Source of the DNA: Pseudomonas sp. KUIN-1
Lineage (GTDB): Bacteria; Pseudomonadota; Gammaproteobacteria; Pseudomonadales; Pseudomonadaceae
Assembly (NCBI RefSeq): GCF_009176725.1
Contig: NZ_AP020337.1
Coordinates: 4,223,501 to 4,287,500 of the forward strand
Reading direction: 5' to 3'
Length of the DNA: 64,000 nt
Shown here: positions 1 through 7,183 of the stretch, piece by piece
Layout of the letters: every line of letters begins with the position of its first letter
How positions within the stretch are numbered: the first letter of the stretch is position 1
Notes under the pieces: model-generated
Seen by the model: only the letters and a program-made list of their open reading frames with translations
Databases searched by the model: none
Told to the model about the DNA's origin: nothing
Made by a program: the position numbers and the translations under genes

Positions 1-377
1 GCGTTAAGCGCCGCACACTGCGCATCAAGACGACGCAGTTCTGCCTCTCTGGCGGCACGCTCATGATTCCAGTCCTGGGCCGTTTCGCGCGCGTTATCGC
101 TTTCCTGACGCAGCAACTCGACCTCGCGGCGTAACGCGGCAAGATCAGCCTGCTTGGCCGCATTGGCCTGACTGAGGTCGCTGACCTCGTCACGACACGC
201 ATCCAACTGGGCATTGAGACCTTCCTGCGCCATTTGCGCCATGCTCAGACGCTCATCGAGCAGCGCGCTCTCGGCCTGACGAGCGGCCAGACGGCGCTGC
301 AGATGCCAGAGCAGAGCCAGCAAGGGCAGCGCTGCTGCGGCGAGCCCCAGTAACAGGCTGTTCAGGTCCAGTGCCAT
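1..377 (-). CDS. rmuC: DNA recombination protein RmuC, N-terminal part (cut by window edge)
   Basis: The minus-strand frame opens with ATG at 377 and stays open to base 1, so only about the first 125 residues are present. They show a short N-terminal hydrophobic segment (LLLGLAAAALPLLALLW) and then a long charged, Ala/Gln/Glu-rich helix predicted to be coiled coil. This is the usual N-terminal plan of RmuC: a membrane anchor, a coiled coil, then a nuclease-like domain that would lie outside the window. RmuC limits inversions at short inverted repeats. Assignment rests on architecture only, because the catalytic domain is not visible; another membrane-anchored coiled-coil protein cannot be excluded. 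Confidence 0.65.
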   Translation of the reverse strand, partial: MALDLNSLLLGLAAAALPLLALLWHLQRRLAARQAESALLDERLSMAQMAQEGLNAQLDACRDEVSDLSQANAAKQADLAALRREVELLRQESDNARETAQDWNHERAAREAELRRLDAQCAALN

Positions 378-1018
378 AAAGACTCCATGCGGGCTGAATA
401 ATAACGGCCAGCGGCAGTTTGGGTAGGGCGTGCGGATAGTGCAGCAGAAACACCGTCTCGGGCGAGACGAAATCAACAGGCGGGCATAAATCGGGGGAAC
501 GGATTGTACGCGTTTTCAGCGCAGCGCACAGCCCCTATTAGGGGGACATTTTCCTCGGGACAATCCACAGAAGCTGTGGATAACTCAGTGGACAACCCCC
601 CTTTAACTTGCGCAAACGCAAGCAGCATGGGGCCTGCGCTCAAACTGACGATTTTTTCACCAGCTAAAAAAAACGATGTTTTTCATTGACTTAATAATTC
701 ACCATCATAAATCAAACCCTTAGCTTCGCTTGTGACAGTGATGTGGCAGCTTGTGCCGCTAATGTGCACAACTCCTCATCAAGGCCGTTTTTGGTCATTT
801 CATGCATCATATTTTGCGTTCCCGAACGCATCGCATTCTCAATGAATACAAGGCTTTCAGCAGGTTTTCAGGTGCTGGACCGACATGACTGACGACCCAT
901 TTCGCGCATTATTCAGGGCAATGAAAGCGACGCAGGCGACAAATTGCACAAGTTGCGGTCCAAGCACTGGCAAAAATGCACCTCACTCTAATTTACCAAC
1001 GATTCAGTGAAGGGACCC
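378..1018. other. 641-bp intergenic region, no convincing gene
   Basis: This lies between the divergent rmuC and the small membrane-protein gene. Short open frames here lack a ribosome site and have no Pseudomonas-like composition. The one structured spot is a dyad at 563-581 (ATCCACAG, AAG, CTGTGGAT) containing a perfect DnaA box on the minus strand at 575-583. The stretch 640-720 is AT-rich and could hold promoters, but I could not fix -35 and -10 boxes with confidence. Confidence 0.5.
575..583 (-). promoter_or_regulatory. DnaA box, half of a back-to-back dyad
   Basis: TGTGGATAA on the plus strand is the exact complement of the DnaA box TTATCCACA. It forms the right arm of a perfect 8-bp inverted repeat with a 3-bp spacer (563-581); the left arm, CAATCCACA, differs from the consensus at two bases. 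Binding by DnaA is an inference. Single perfect boxes occur by chance in a genome, but the inverted arrangement in a long intergenic region is less expected. Confidence 0.4.
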
Positions 1019-1324
1019 ATGAAGGAGATCGCCAAGTTCTTCCTGCTGTTGTTGGCCGTTTGCCTCGTCGCCCTGGCAGTCAGTATCGTCCTGCCACCCC
1101 CGGACGGCGGCGTGTTCGCCTACAGCGTGCTGCTGTCAGCGATCGCCCTGATGCTGATCATCTGCGGTGACCTGAGCAACGGGCGTATCAACGCGACAGG
1201 CGATATCATGCGCGCCATCGAAAGCCGCAGGTCGCTGCGGCTTACCGTCGCCGCCTATCTGCTGGGCTGCTCGATGGTGGCGTCAGTCACCGTACTGATT
1301 TATCGGCTGGCCGGACACTGGTGA
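1019..1324 (+). CDS. small membrane protein, unknown function
   Basis: Encodes 101 residues starting MKEIAKFFLLLL. I chose ATG 1019 because AAGGGA lies a few bases upstream; an in-frame GTG at 1007 would add four residues. Three hydrophobic stretches are visible: roughly residues 5-25, 33-52 and 75-97, with a charged loop (residues about 55-73, rich in Arg and Asn) between the second and third. No family is recognised. The gene stands alone, divergent from rmuC, with no terminator-like hairpin right after it. Coding status is supported by length, composition and the ribosome site, not by homology. Confidence 0.6.
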   Translation: MKEIAKFFLLLLAVCLVALAVSIVLPPPDGGVFAYSVLLSAIALMLIICGDLSNGRINATGDIMRAIESRRSLRLTVAAYLLGCSMVASVTVLIYRLAGHW

Positions 1325-1805
1325 AGATTTGTTCACTGCCACTTGCAATGTTCTGATGGGGCGAGTAATATCGCTACCGTTAGTACCAAGCTGAAAATCA
1401 ATTCCGGTCGACAAGTCCCCCGACAGACACTCCTCCATGCGACGAGAATGTTGGCAACAAGGGATCGACCACCTCGATGGTTTCCAGACATGAACCTTTC
1501 GCGCTGATTCACCATTTGGGGTGACAGTGCAGTCATGGCTCTCATGCTCTGCTTCAACCAGCCTGCAATTGATCAGGATCTTCACCCGGAGCGTAGAACC
1601 TTTGCTCCTGTTGTGTTGCCTGCCCTCCTAAGTACCTACCGGTCAGCCAGAGCGCCATACGATTAAGCGCGCTTCAACTGCCTGTCTTTGTTCCAGTCAG
1701 GTTCTCCGCCCAGCCAGGCTTTTGTATCAAATGTCGGCCCGCGTTTACTGGAATCTTTATTTTTGCACGGTATTGTTCCGTGTTGCTTCAGGAAACACCT
1801 TGAAT
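1325..1805. other. 481-bp intergenic region, nothing clear
   Basis: Open frames on the minus strand (about 1283-1585) have irregular composition, overlap the end of the plus-strand gene and lack ribosome sites, so I do not call them. No strong inverted repeat or REP sequence was seen. AGGAA near 1790 probably serves the small gene starting at 1806. Confidence 0.4.
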
Positions 1806-2024
1806 ATGAATACTCAGACTCAACATGCAATTCACACATTGACCAACGCTTTTGCCCCGATGAACTGCCTGATCATGGCCGCTCGCAAAGGCTGCTTCAG
1901 TTTCACCATCGTCAATGAATACGGCATCGCCCGCCACAGCGAACGCCTGTACCCCGATCAGTACGCCAGCGCCGAACCGCTGCAGGCCGTGATCGAGCGT
2001 ACCCGTCAGGCCCTCATCGCCTGA
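1806..2024 (+). CDS. small conserved-looking hypothetical protein, 72 aa
   Basis: Starts MNTQTQHAIHTL and ends in TRQALIA. I chose ATG 1806 over upstream in-frame codons because AGGAA precedes it and the composition becomes protein-like from here. The sequence is soluble, with no signal peptide or membrane segment, and resembles the many 70-90-residue DUF proteins of Pseudomonas (types DUF1652 and DUF3509) without my being able to assign it to one. A strong terminator follows 25 bp after the stop, supporting an independent transcript. Confidence 0.6.
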   Translation: MNTQTQHAIHTLTNAFAPMNCLIMAARKGCFSFTIVNEYGIARHSERLYPDQYASAEPLQAVIERTRQALIA

Positions 2025-2049
2025 CGAAAACGCTGCACCGCAAGCCGAA

Positions 2050-2080
2050 AGCCCCGCACTGCAAAGGCGGGGCTTTTTTT
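2050..2080 (+). terminator. rho-independent terminator
   Basis: Stem AGCCCCGC (2050-2057) pairs with GCGGGGCT (2067-2074), followed by a run of seven T. It ends transcription of the 72-aa gene. Confidence 0.85.
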
Positions 2081-2214
2081 ATGCGCGCTTTATAACGCCG
2101 GCATTACGCAAGGATAAGGCTCTGGGCCTGCGCTAATTCGCAGGTCCTACTCCTGCGGCGGGATTGTCCTACAAGAATAGCTCTAAATCGGGCTCCTCAG
2201 CCTATAGCGCGCCA

Positions 2215-2237
2215 TCGAAAATGTTGGTAATTTTCGA
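2215..2237. promoter_or_regulatory. inverted repeat upstream of fadL
   Basis: TCGAAAAT (2215-2222) and ATTTTCGA (2230-2237) form a perfect 8-bp dyad with a 7-bp spacer, ending 26 bp before the fadL start. The position suits a repressor operator or a 5' UTR hairpin. It does not match the fatty-acid regulator PsrA motif (GAAAC, short spacer, GTTTC), so no regulator is proposed. Confidence 0.4.
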
Positions 2238-2263
2238 GCGGTGAACAACAAGGAGTTCTAATA

Positions 2264-3547
2264 ATGAAAATAATGACAAAAGCACTGAACCGGACAACGC
2301 TTGGACTCGCACTGGGTCTGGCTTCTTCTCAACTGCTCGCTGCCGGCTTTGCCCTCAACGAACAAAGCATCAGCGGCATGGGCACCGGCTTTGCAGGTCG
2401 CTCCTCGTCAGCCGATGACGCAAGCACCGTATTCGGCAACCCTGCCGGTATGTCCCGCATCAAACGCGAAGAAATCAGCGTCGGTGCAGCTGCCGTGATC
2501 GCCAAGACCGATATCGACAATGGTCGTGGCACATTTGGCGGCAGCAACGACGGCGATATGGTTCCGGTGGTCGGCGTACCCATGGGCTATTACGTCAAAC
2601 CAATCGATGATCACTGGGCATTTGGTCTGGGCGTGTACGTACCGTTCGGCCTGGTCACCGATTACGAAAAAGGCTTCGCTGGCCGCTACTGGGGTGACAA
2701 GAGTCACGTCCAGGTCGTGACCTTCCAGCCGACTGTCAGCTATGCATTCAATGACAAGGTGTCCATCGGTTTCGGCCCGACGATCAACCGTATCGACGGT
2801 GAACTGACCTCGGCAACATTGAACGCCGCAACACCGGGCCGTAACGACGGCAAAGTGAAGATCGAAGGCGATGACACCGCAATCGGCTTCAATGCCGGTA
2901 TTCTGGTGCAGGCTACCGACACCACTCGCCTGGGCCTGACTTACCACTCCAAGGTCGATTACAAGCTCAAGGGCAAGACCAAGATCGAAGGTTCGGGTTT
3001 CGGTCCTTTCGGCGGCCAGAAGTATGACGCTTCGCTGGATATCTCCACACCCGAGTCCGTGGACTTCTCCATCACCCAGCAGATCGACGAAAACTGGACG
3101 GTCTATGCCGGCAGCACCTGGACTCGCTGGAGCCGCCTGCAAGACATCACCGTCAACAACGATGGCGTCCCTGCCTTACTGGGCGGTTCTGCCGGCCCAA
3201 TCGGCACCATTACTGAAGAGCAGAACTGGCACGACACCTGGGCGCACGCCATCGGCGCCTCGTACAAGGTCAATAAAGAGTGGACGCTGCGCACCGGCTT
3301 CTCCGTTGATCAGTCGCCGACCAACAACGTCAACCGCTCCCCACGCATCCCGACGGGCGATCGCAAGATCATCAGCTTCGGTGCAGGCTGGAGCCCGACC
3401 GACGACCTGACCATCGACGTGGCGTACTCGTACCTGCGTGAAGACGAAACCAAGATCCGCGATTCCAGCGCGACCAAAGGTTCGTACAGCGCCGACTACC
3501 GTAACACCGCTCACGGCCTGGGCACTTCGGTTACCTATCGCTTCTGA
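2264..3547 (+). CDS. fadL: outer-membrane long-chain fatty acid transporter FadL family
   Basis: The 427-residue protein starts at ATG 2264, eight bases after AAGGAG. An in-frame ATG at 2273 is possible. Residues 1-26 form a signal peptide ending LLA before AGFALNEQS. The family signature follows: a Gly-rich segment and NPAGM at about residues 59-63, characteristic of the N-terminal plug (hatch). The remainder alternates aromatic and Gly residues as in a beta barrel and ends in VTYRF, the terminal Phe typical of outer-membrane proteins. FadL takes up long-chain fatty acids by lateral diffusion through the barrel wall. It is a single-gene unit with its own terminator, and a dyad at 2215-2237 may control it. 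Confidence 0.93.
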   Translation: MKIMTKALNRTTLGLALGLASSQLLAAGFALNEQSISGMGTGFAGRSSSADDASTVFGNPAGMSRIKREEISVGAAAVIAKTDIDNGRGTFGGSNDGDMVPVVGVPMGYYVKPIDDHWAFGLGVYVPFGLVTDYEKGFAGRYWGDKSHVQVVTFQPTVSYAFNDKVSIGFGPTINRIDGELTSATLNAATPGRNDGKVKIEGDDTAIGFNAGILVQATDTTRLGLTYHSKVDYKLKGKTKIEGSGFGPFGGQKYDASLDISTPESVDFSITQQIDENWTVYAGSTWTRWSRLQDITVNNDGVPALLGGSAGPIGTITEEQNWHDTWAHAIGASYKVNKEWTLRTGFSVDQSPTNNVNRSPRIPTGDRKIISFGAGWSPTDDLTIDVAYSYLREDETKIRDSSATKGSYSADYRNTAHGLGTSVTYRF

Positions 3548-3570
3548 TAAGCAACTGCCAGGCTGCAAAA

Positions 3571-3603
3571 AAGCCCGCAACCCGTAATGGTTGCGGGCTT
3601 TTT
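3571..3603 (+). terminator. rho-independent terminator after fadL
   Basis: A perfect 12-bp stem, AAGCCCGCAACC (3571-3582) with GGTTGCGGGCTT (3589-3600), precedes a T run. Its A/T symmetry means it could also work from the minus strand. Confidence 0.9.
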
Positions 3604-3632
3604 AATTGGGCGCCTTGAGCTCTCAGACCTGC

Positions 3633-3785
3633 ATTGATTGACTAGCGTGCAGATACTCCGAGTCATTAACTGACTATCGTGCCAATGCTCCGCGGCATTA
3701 ACTGACTATCGTGCCGACGCTCCGCGTCGGCATGCAGTTCTGGACGCTCCGCGTCCTCTACGTGGCGCTCCGCGTCACACAAGGG
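3633..3785. repeat. REP-like block, GACGC-palindrome family
   Basis: Three partial units share ACTGACTATCGTGCC followed by small palindromes such as GACGCTCCGCGTC and GGACGCTCCGCGTCC. The same vocabulary recurs at 16440, 24941, 36083, 36573, 42237, 45690 and 46780. It sits between the fadL terminator and the end of the convergent glutathione peroxidase gene, a typical REP location. Confidence 0.75.
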
Positions 3786-3786
3786 T

Positions 3787-3842
3787 TGTGCGATGCCAGG
3801 TCGATTCAGACAAGACTCAAGCCACCCTTTTTTGCCCCCTAA
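3787..3842. repeat. truncated copy of a structured repeat element
   Basis: This stretch (GATGCCAGGTCGATTC, then CTCAAGCCACC and TTTGCCCCC) aligns with 36247-36290 (GATGTCAGGTGGATTG, then CTCAAGTCACC and TTCGCCCC). In both places it directly follows a REP-like block ending GCGTCACAC. It overlaps the stop of the glutathione peroxidase gene. It shows that the element at 36247-36458 is multicopy and linked to the REP family. Confidence 0.5.
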
Positions 3843-4393
3843 GGCTTAGACGCAATCGCCTTCTCAATGGCTGCGATCAGCTCAGGATCATCCGGCTTGG
3901 TCATGCTGGAGAAGTTGGCGATGACCTTGCCCTGGCGATCGACCACATACTTGTAAAAGTTCCAGCGCGGCGCACTGCTCTGCTCGGCCAGTACCTTGAA
4001 CAGATGGGTCGCATCGTCGCCGCGTACGGCCTGCGGCTCGGTCATGGTGAAAGTCACGCCATAATTGACGTAGCAGACCTTGGCGGTCTCCTCACCATCC
4101 TTGGCTTCCTGTTTGAAGTCATTGGACGGCACGCCCAACACCTCCAGCCCCTGCCCCTTGTAGCGCTGACTCAGCGCTTCAAGGCCTTTGAACTGCGGGG
4201 CAAAGCCGCAGAAACTGGCAGTATTGACCACCACCAGCGGCTTGCCGGCGAAGCGCTTGCACAGGTCGATGTTTTCCTTGGCGCGCAGCTTGGGCAACTC
4301 GCCTTGCAGCAACGGCGGGCAGTCGGCAGCCATGGCAGCACCGCTCATGGCCAGCAGCAAAAGAGGGATCGAAAAAAAGCGAAGTTTCATCAT
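3839..4393 (-). CDS. periplasmic glutathione peroxidase-like protein
   Basis: Encodes 184 residues from ATG 4393 (MMKLRFF; the second ATG at 4390 is equally good). Residues 1-22 are a signal peptide ending AMAA. The glutathione-peroxidase (thioredoxin-fold) signature follows: VNTASFCGFAPQ with the peroxidatic Cys at about residue 62, a modified FPCNQF motif read as VPSNDF, and the WNFYKY motif with the catalytic Trp and Asn. It should reduce hydroperoxides in the periplasm with a thiol donor; the donor is unknown, and Cys rather than selenocysteine occupies the active site. A GPx with a signal peptide is less common than the cytosolic form. The gene is monocistronic and follows the small membrane ORF and MFS gene on the same strand. 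Confidence 0.85.
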   Translation of the reverse strand: MMKLRFFSIPLLLLAMSGAAMAADCPPLLQGELPKLRAKENIDLCKRFAGKPLVVVNTASFCGFAPQFKGLEALSQRYKGQGLEVLGVPSNDFKQEAKDGEETAKVCYVNYGVTFTMTEPQAVRGDDATHLFKVLAEQSSAPRWNFYKYVVDRQGKVIANFSSMTKPDDPELIAAIEKAIASKP

Positions 4394-4451
4394 GGCGGCC
4401 CTGGATATTGTTGTCGTCTGCCGACACGCTACCGCATGCCGGAGCGTCTGC

Positions 4452-4574
4452 CTAGCAAGCGCCCATTCCCAGTTGCAATGCGGCCAGCCCGACATGCTGC
4501 CAAGCCCACCAGAGCAACCCCAGCACCACCGCGCCCACCAGCAGCGCCGCCAGCAACGGCCAGCGCCGACTCAT
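4452..4574 (-). CDS. 40-aa single-span membrane protein overlapping the MFS gene
   Basis: ATG 4574 overlaps the TGA stop of the MFS gene in an ATGA arrangement, so it could be translated by re-initiation. The product begins MSRRWPLLAALLVG, continues through one strongly hydrophobic helix ending LLWWAW, and stops after LGMGAC. Positive residues before the helix suggest an N-in orientation. No family is recognised. Support comes from translational coupling, the uninterrupted hydrophobic helix and the gap it fills before the peroxidase gene. A chance ORF in GC-rich DNA remains possible. Confidence 0.45.
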   Translation of the reverse strand: MSRRWPLLAALLVGAVVLGLLWWAWQHVGLAALQLGMGAC

Positions 4575-5779
4575 GCCAGACTGCCCTGCGCCTGCAAGCG
4601 TGCCACCGGGCGCTCGCGCACCGGCCAGTTGAGTGCCGCGGCGAGCAGACTCAGGAGTATCGAGACTTGCCAGATCAGGTCGTAGCTGCCGGTACGGTCA
4701 TACACAAGCCCGCCCAGCCAGCCACCGAGGAAGGCGCCTAACTGGTGAAACAAAAAGACAATGCCGCCCAGCATCGACAGGTTGCGCACACCGAACAGTG
4801 TCGCGACCGTACCGTTGGTCAGCGGCACGGTAGACAGCCACAGCAAGCCCATCGCCACGCCGAACAGATACGCTGTGGTCTGGCTCAAGGGTATCCACAG
4901 AAACAACACGATCACCACCGCGCGCAACAGGTAAAGCACGGTCAGCAGCCGGGGCTTGGACATGCGCCCGCCAAGCCAGCCTGCGGTGTAGGTGCCGAAG
5001 ATATTGAACAGGCCGATCAGGGCCAGCACTGTAGTGCCGACCTTGGCGGGCAGGTGCTGATCCACCAGATACGCCGGTAAGTGCACTCCAATGAATACCA
5101 CTTGAAAGCCGCAGACGAAGAACCCCAGTGCCAGCAGCCAGAACCCCGAATGCGAGCACGCTTCACGCAGCGCCTCGCCGAGGGTCAGCTCGACGCCGGT
5201 GGATACGCTCGGCGTATCCTTGAGCATGCCCACCAGAGGCAGGATCAACGCCACCATCACGCCCAGCACCAGAAAGGCGCCGGACCAGCCCAGCCAGCTG
5301 ATCAGGCCCAATGTACCGGGCAGCATGGCGAACTGACCGAATGAGCCGGCTGCGCTGGCGATACCCATGCCCATACTGCGTTTTTCCGCAGGCAGCGCAC
5401 GCCCCACGACCCCCAGGATGACCGAAAACGATGTACCGGACAGGCCGATACCGATCAGCAGACCGGCGCTCAATGAAAGGCTGAGGGAAGAATCGGCGGT
5501 ACTCATGCACAACAGACCTGCGGCATACAGCACACCGCCGACGAAGACGACTTTCGCCGCCCCGAATCGATCTGCCAGCGCCCCGGCGAAGGGCTGTGCC
5601 AGGCCCCACATCAGATTCTGCAGAGCGATGGCAAAGGCAAAGACTTCGCGTCCCCAGCCAAACTCGGCGCTCATGGGCGCCAGAAACAGACCGAAGCCGT
5701 GCCGCGTACCGAGTGAAAGCGCAAGAATCAGCGCACTCCCCAGCAGAACCCAGCCACTGGTACGCCAGATCGATGTCAT
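4571..5779 (-). CDS. MFS transporter, monocarboxylate/OFA-like
   Basis: The 402-residue protein has about twelve hydrophobic helices in two six-helix halves and starts MTSIWRTSGWVLLG. The first loop carries GLFLAPMSAEFGWGREVF and then GALADRFGAAKV, the loop 2-3 motif of the major facilitator superfamily. The opening helix and the G-L-F-L-x-P-M-S-x-x-F-G-W pattern resemble the oxalate/formate and monocarboxylate branch. The substrate cannot be told from sequence. It follows cobS by 98 bp on the same strand, so read-through from the cob operon is possible, but nothing ties it to corrinoid transport. Confidence 0.85.
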   Translation of the reverse strand: MTSIWRTSGWVLLGSALILALSLGTRHGFGLFLAPMSAEFGWGREVFAFAIALQNLMWGLAQPFAGALADRFGAAKVVFVGGVLYAAGLLCMSTADSSLSLSLSAGLLIGIGLSGTSFSVILGVVGRALPAEKRSMGMGIASAAGSFGQFAMLPGTLGLISWLGWSGAFLVLGVMVALILPLVGMLKDTPSVSTGVELTLGEALREACSHSGFWLLALGFFVCGFQVVFIGVHLPAYLVDQHLPAKVGTTVLALIGLFNIFGTYTAGWLGGRMSKPRLLTVLYLLRAVVIVLFLWIPLSQTTAYLFGVAMGLLWLSTVPLTNGTVATLFGVRNLSMLGGIVFLFHQLGAFLGGWLGGLVYDRTGSYDLIWQVSILLSLLAAALNWPVRERPVARLQAQGSLA

Positions 5780-5877
5780 GGTTGAGCTCCCTGCGCTGTG
5801 TGTTACATGGTTTTACCCGCGATTGGCGAAGCTACGCGCTGCCGGTAAAAGCTGTCAACAAAGCGTTGCGCAGGGTC

Positions 5878-6609
5878 TCAAAGCAGCGCCAGCGTCAGCA
5901 GCACCGCCAACTCCAGCAGCTCGAGCAATGCCCCGGCTGTATCACCGGTGCATCCGCCCAGACGGCGCATCATCAGCTGCCGCAGCCAGAAGAAACAGAC
6001 GGCGCAGACCAGCAATACGGCTACCCCCGACCAGCCGGCGAGCAGCACGCACGCAATGGCGGTGGCGAGCAAAACCTTGCGTCCAGGGCCGCGCGGCAGG
6101 TGATCGGCCAACGCCTGCCCCAGCCCGCCGGAACGCACATACGGCGTCCCCAGAAACAGCCCAAGCATGGCCGCGCGCCCGATCACCGGAGCCAACAGCA
6201 GCCAGACGCTGGCATGGCTCTCGATCAGCGCCAGAATCGCAGCAAACTTGAGCAGCAGTACCAGGACCAGCGTGACCACGGCGATAGGCCCGCTGCGTGG
6301 GTCTTTCATGATCTTCAAGGTGCGTTCACGGTCACCGAAGCCGCCCAGCCAGGCGTCAGCACTGTCGGCCAGACCGTCCAGATGCAGGCCGCCGCTGAGC
6401 AACACCCAGGCAGTGAGTACCAGCGCGGCGTGCAGCATCAGCGGCGCACCACTGAGCAGCGTGTTGAAGCCCAGCAGCAGCGTGCCGAACACCGCCCCCA
6501 CCAACGGGTAGAACAGCAAGGAACGCCCCAGCTCTTCAGGGCGCGGCATGCCAGGCAGTCTGATCGGCAGGCTGCCGAGAAATTGCAGGGCAATCCAGAA
6601 CGGCAGCAT
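5878..6609 (-). CDS. cobS: adenosylcobinamide-GDP ribazoletransferase (cobalamin synthase)
   Basis: ATG 6609 (MLPFWIALQFLG) lies one base after the cobC stop, giving 243 residues; an upstream extension in this frame is antisense-like sequence and is rejected. The protein has several hydrophobic helices and the family motif LHLDGLADSADAWLGG, whose acidic residues bind metal, followed by KDPRSGPIAV. It joins alpha-ribazole (or its 5'-phosphate) to adenosylcobinamide-GDP at the inner membrane, the last assembly step of B12. It is the last gene of the ten-gene operon. The same enzyme is called CobV in the P. denitrificans scheme. Confidence 0.95.
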   Translation of the reverse strand: MLPFWIALQFLGSLPIRLPGMPRPEELGRSLLFYPLVGAVFGTLLLGFNTLLSGAPLMLHAALVLTAWVLLSGGLHLDGLADSADAWLGGFGDRERTLKIMKDPRSGPIAVVTLVLVLLLKFAAILALIESHASVWLLLAPVIGRAAMLGLFLGTPYVRSGGLGQALADHLPRGPGRKVLLATAIACVLLAGWSGVAVLLVCAVCFFWLRQLMMRRLGGCTGDTAGALLELLELAVLLTLALL

Positions 6610-6610
6610 C

Positions 6611-7183
6611 TCAGACCTCCGTGAGTACGCGATCAGCAGCGACCTGAATCGACAACAGCGCGCCATGCCCGACCACCACCTGCAACAGTTGCTCACGCGG
6701 CAGGCCACGCGCCTGCGCCAACAGCAGGCGCATGACACCGCCATGACTGACCAGCAACACGCGCTCACCGGCATAAGCCTGATGCAGACGCTCAACGGCA
6801 CTCAATACCCGGTTCGAGAAATCCACTACCGGCTCGCCATTGGGAGGTGTGAAGGCATAAGGATCCGCCCAGAACAGACCCAGGCCCTCAGCATCGGTTT
6901 CCATGAGTTGCGCAGGGCTGTGCCCTTCCCAGTCGCCGAAATGCAGCTCCTGCAAACCGGGCTCCAGGTGCAGGGGCAACGACAAGCGCTGCGCCAGCTC
7001 TTCGGAGAAACGTGCGCAACGTTGCAGCGGCGAGCTGACAATCCGCGTCCACGGTCCGCCACCAGCCACTGCCGCACGCATCTGCTGCCAGCCAGGCTCG
7101 GTCAGGGCGTCGTCGATGCTGCCGCGCAGGCCGCCGCCCCGTTCGGTTTCGCCGTGACGCAACAAGTCCAGGTGCAAGGTCAT
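6611..7183 (-). CDS. cobC: alpha-ribazole phosphatase, histidine phosphatase family
   Basis: ATG 7183 overlaps the cobT stop by 4 bp (ATGA), giving 190 residues. The N-terminus has the phosphoglycerate-mutase-type LLRHGET motif with the phospho-accepting His, then SSPLQRC and LQELHFGDWEG, and later LVSHGGV with the second active-site His. The family removes phosphate from alpha-ribazole-5'-phosphate (or adenosylcobalamin-5'-phosphate). Being coupled to cobT and cobS supports this role over a general phosphatase. A longer upstream reading frame exists but is inside cobT. Confidence 0.92.
   Translation of the reverse strand: MTLHLDLLRHGETERGGGLRGSIDDALTEPGWQQMRAAVAGGGPWTRIVSSPLQRCARFSEELAQRLSLPLHLEPGLQELHFGDWEGHSPAQLMETDAEGLGLFWADPYAFTPPNGEPVVDFSNRVLSAVERLHQAYAGERVLLVSHGGVMRLLLAQARGLPREQLLQVVVGHGALLSIQVAADRVLTEV

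Noticed and set aside
1283..1585. 100-codon minus-strand frame downstream of the small membrane-protein gene
   Set aside because: Overlaps that gene, has irregular composition and no ribosome site.
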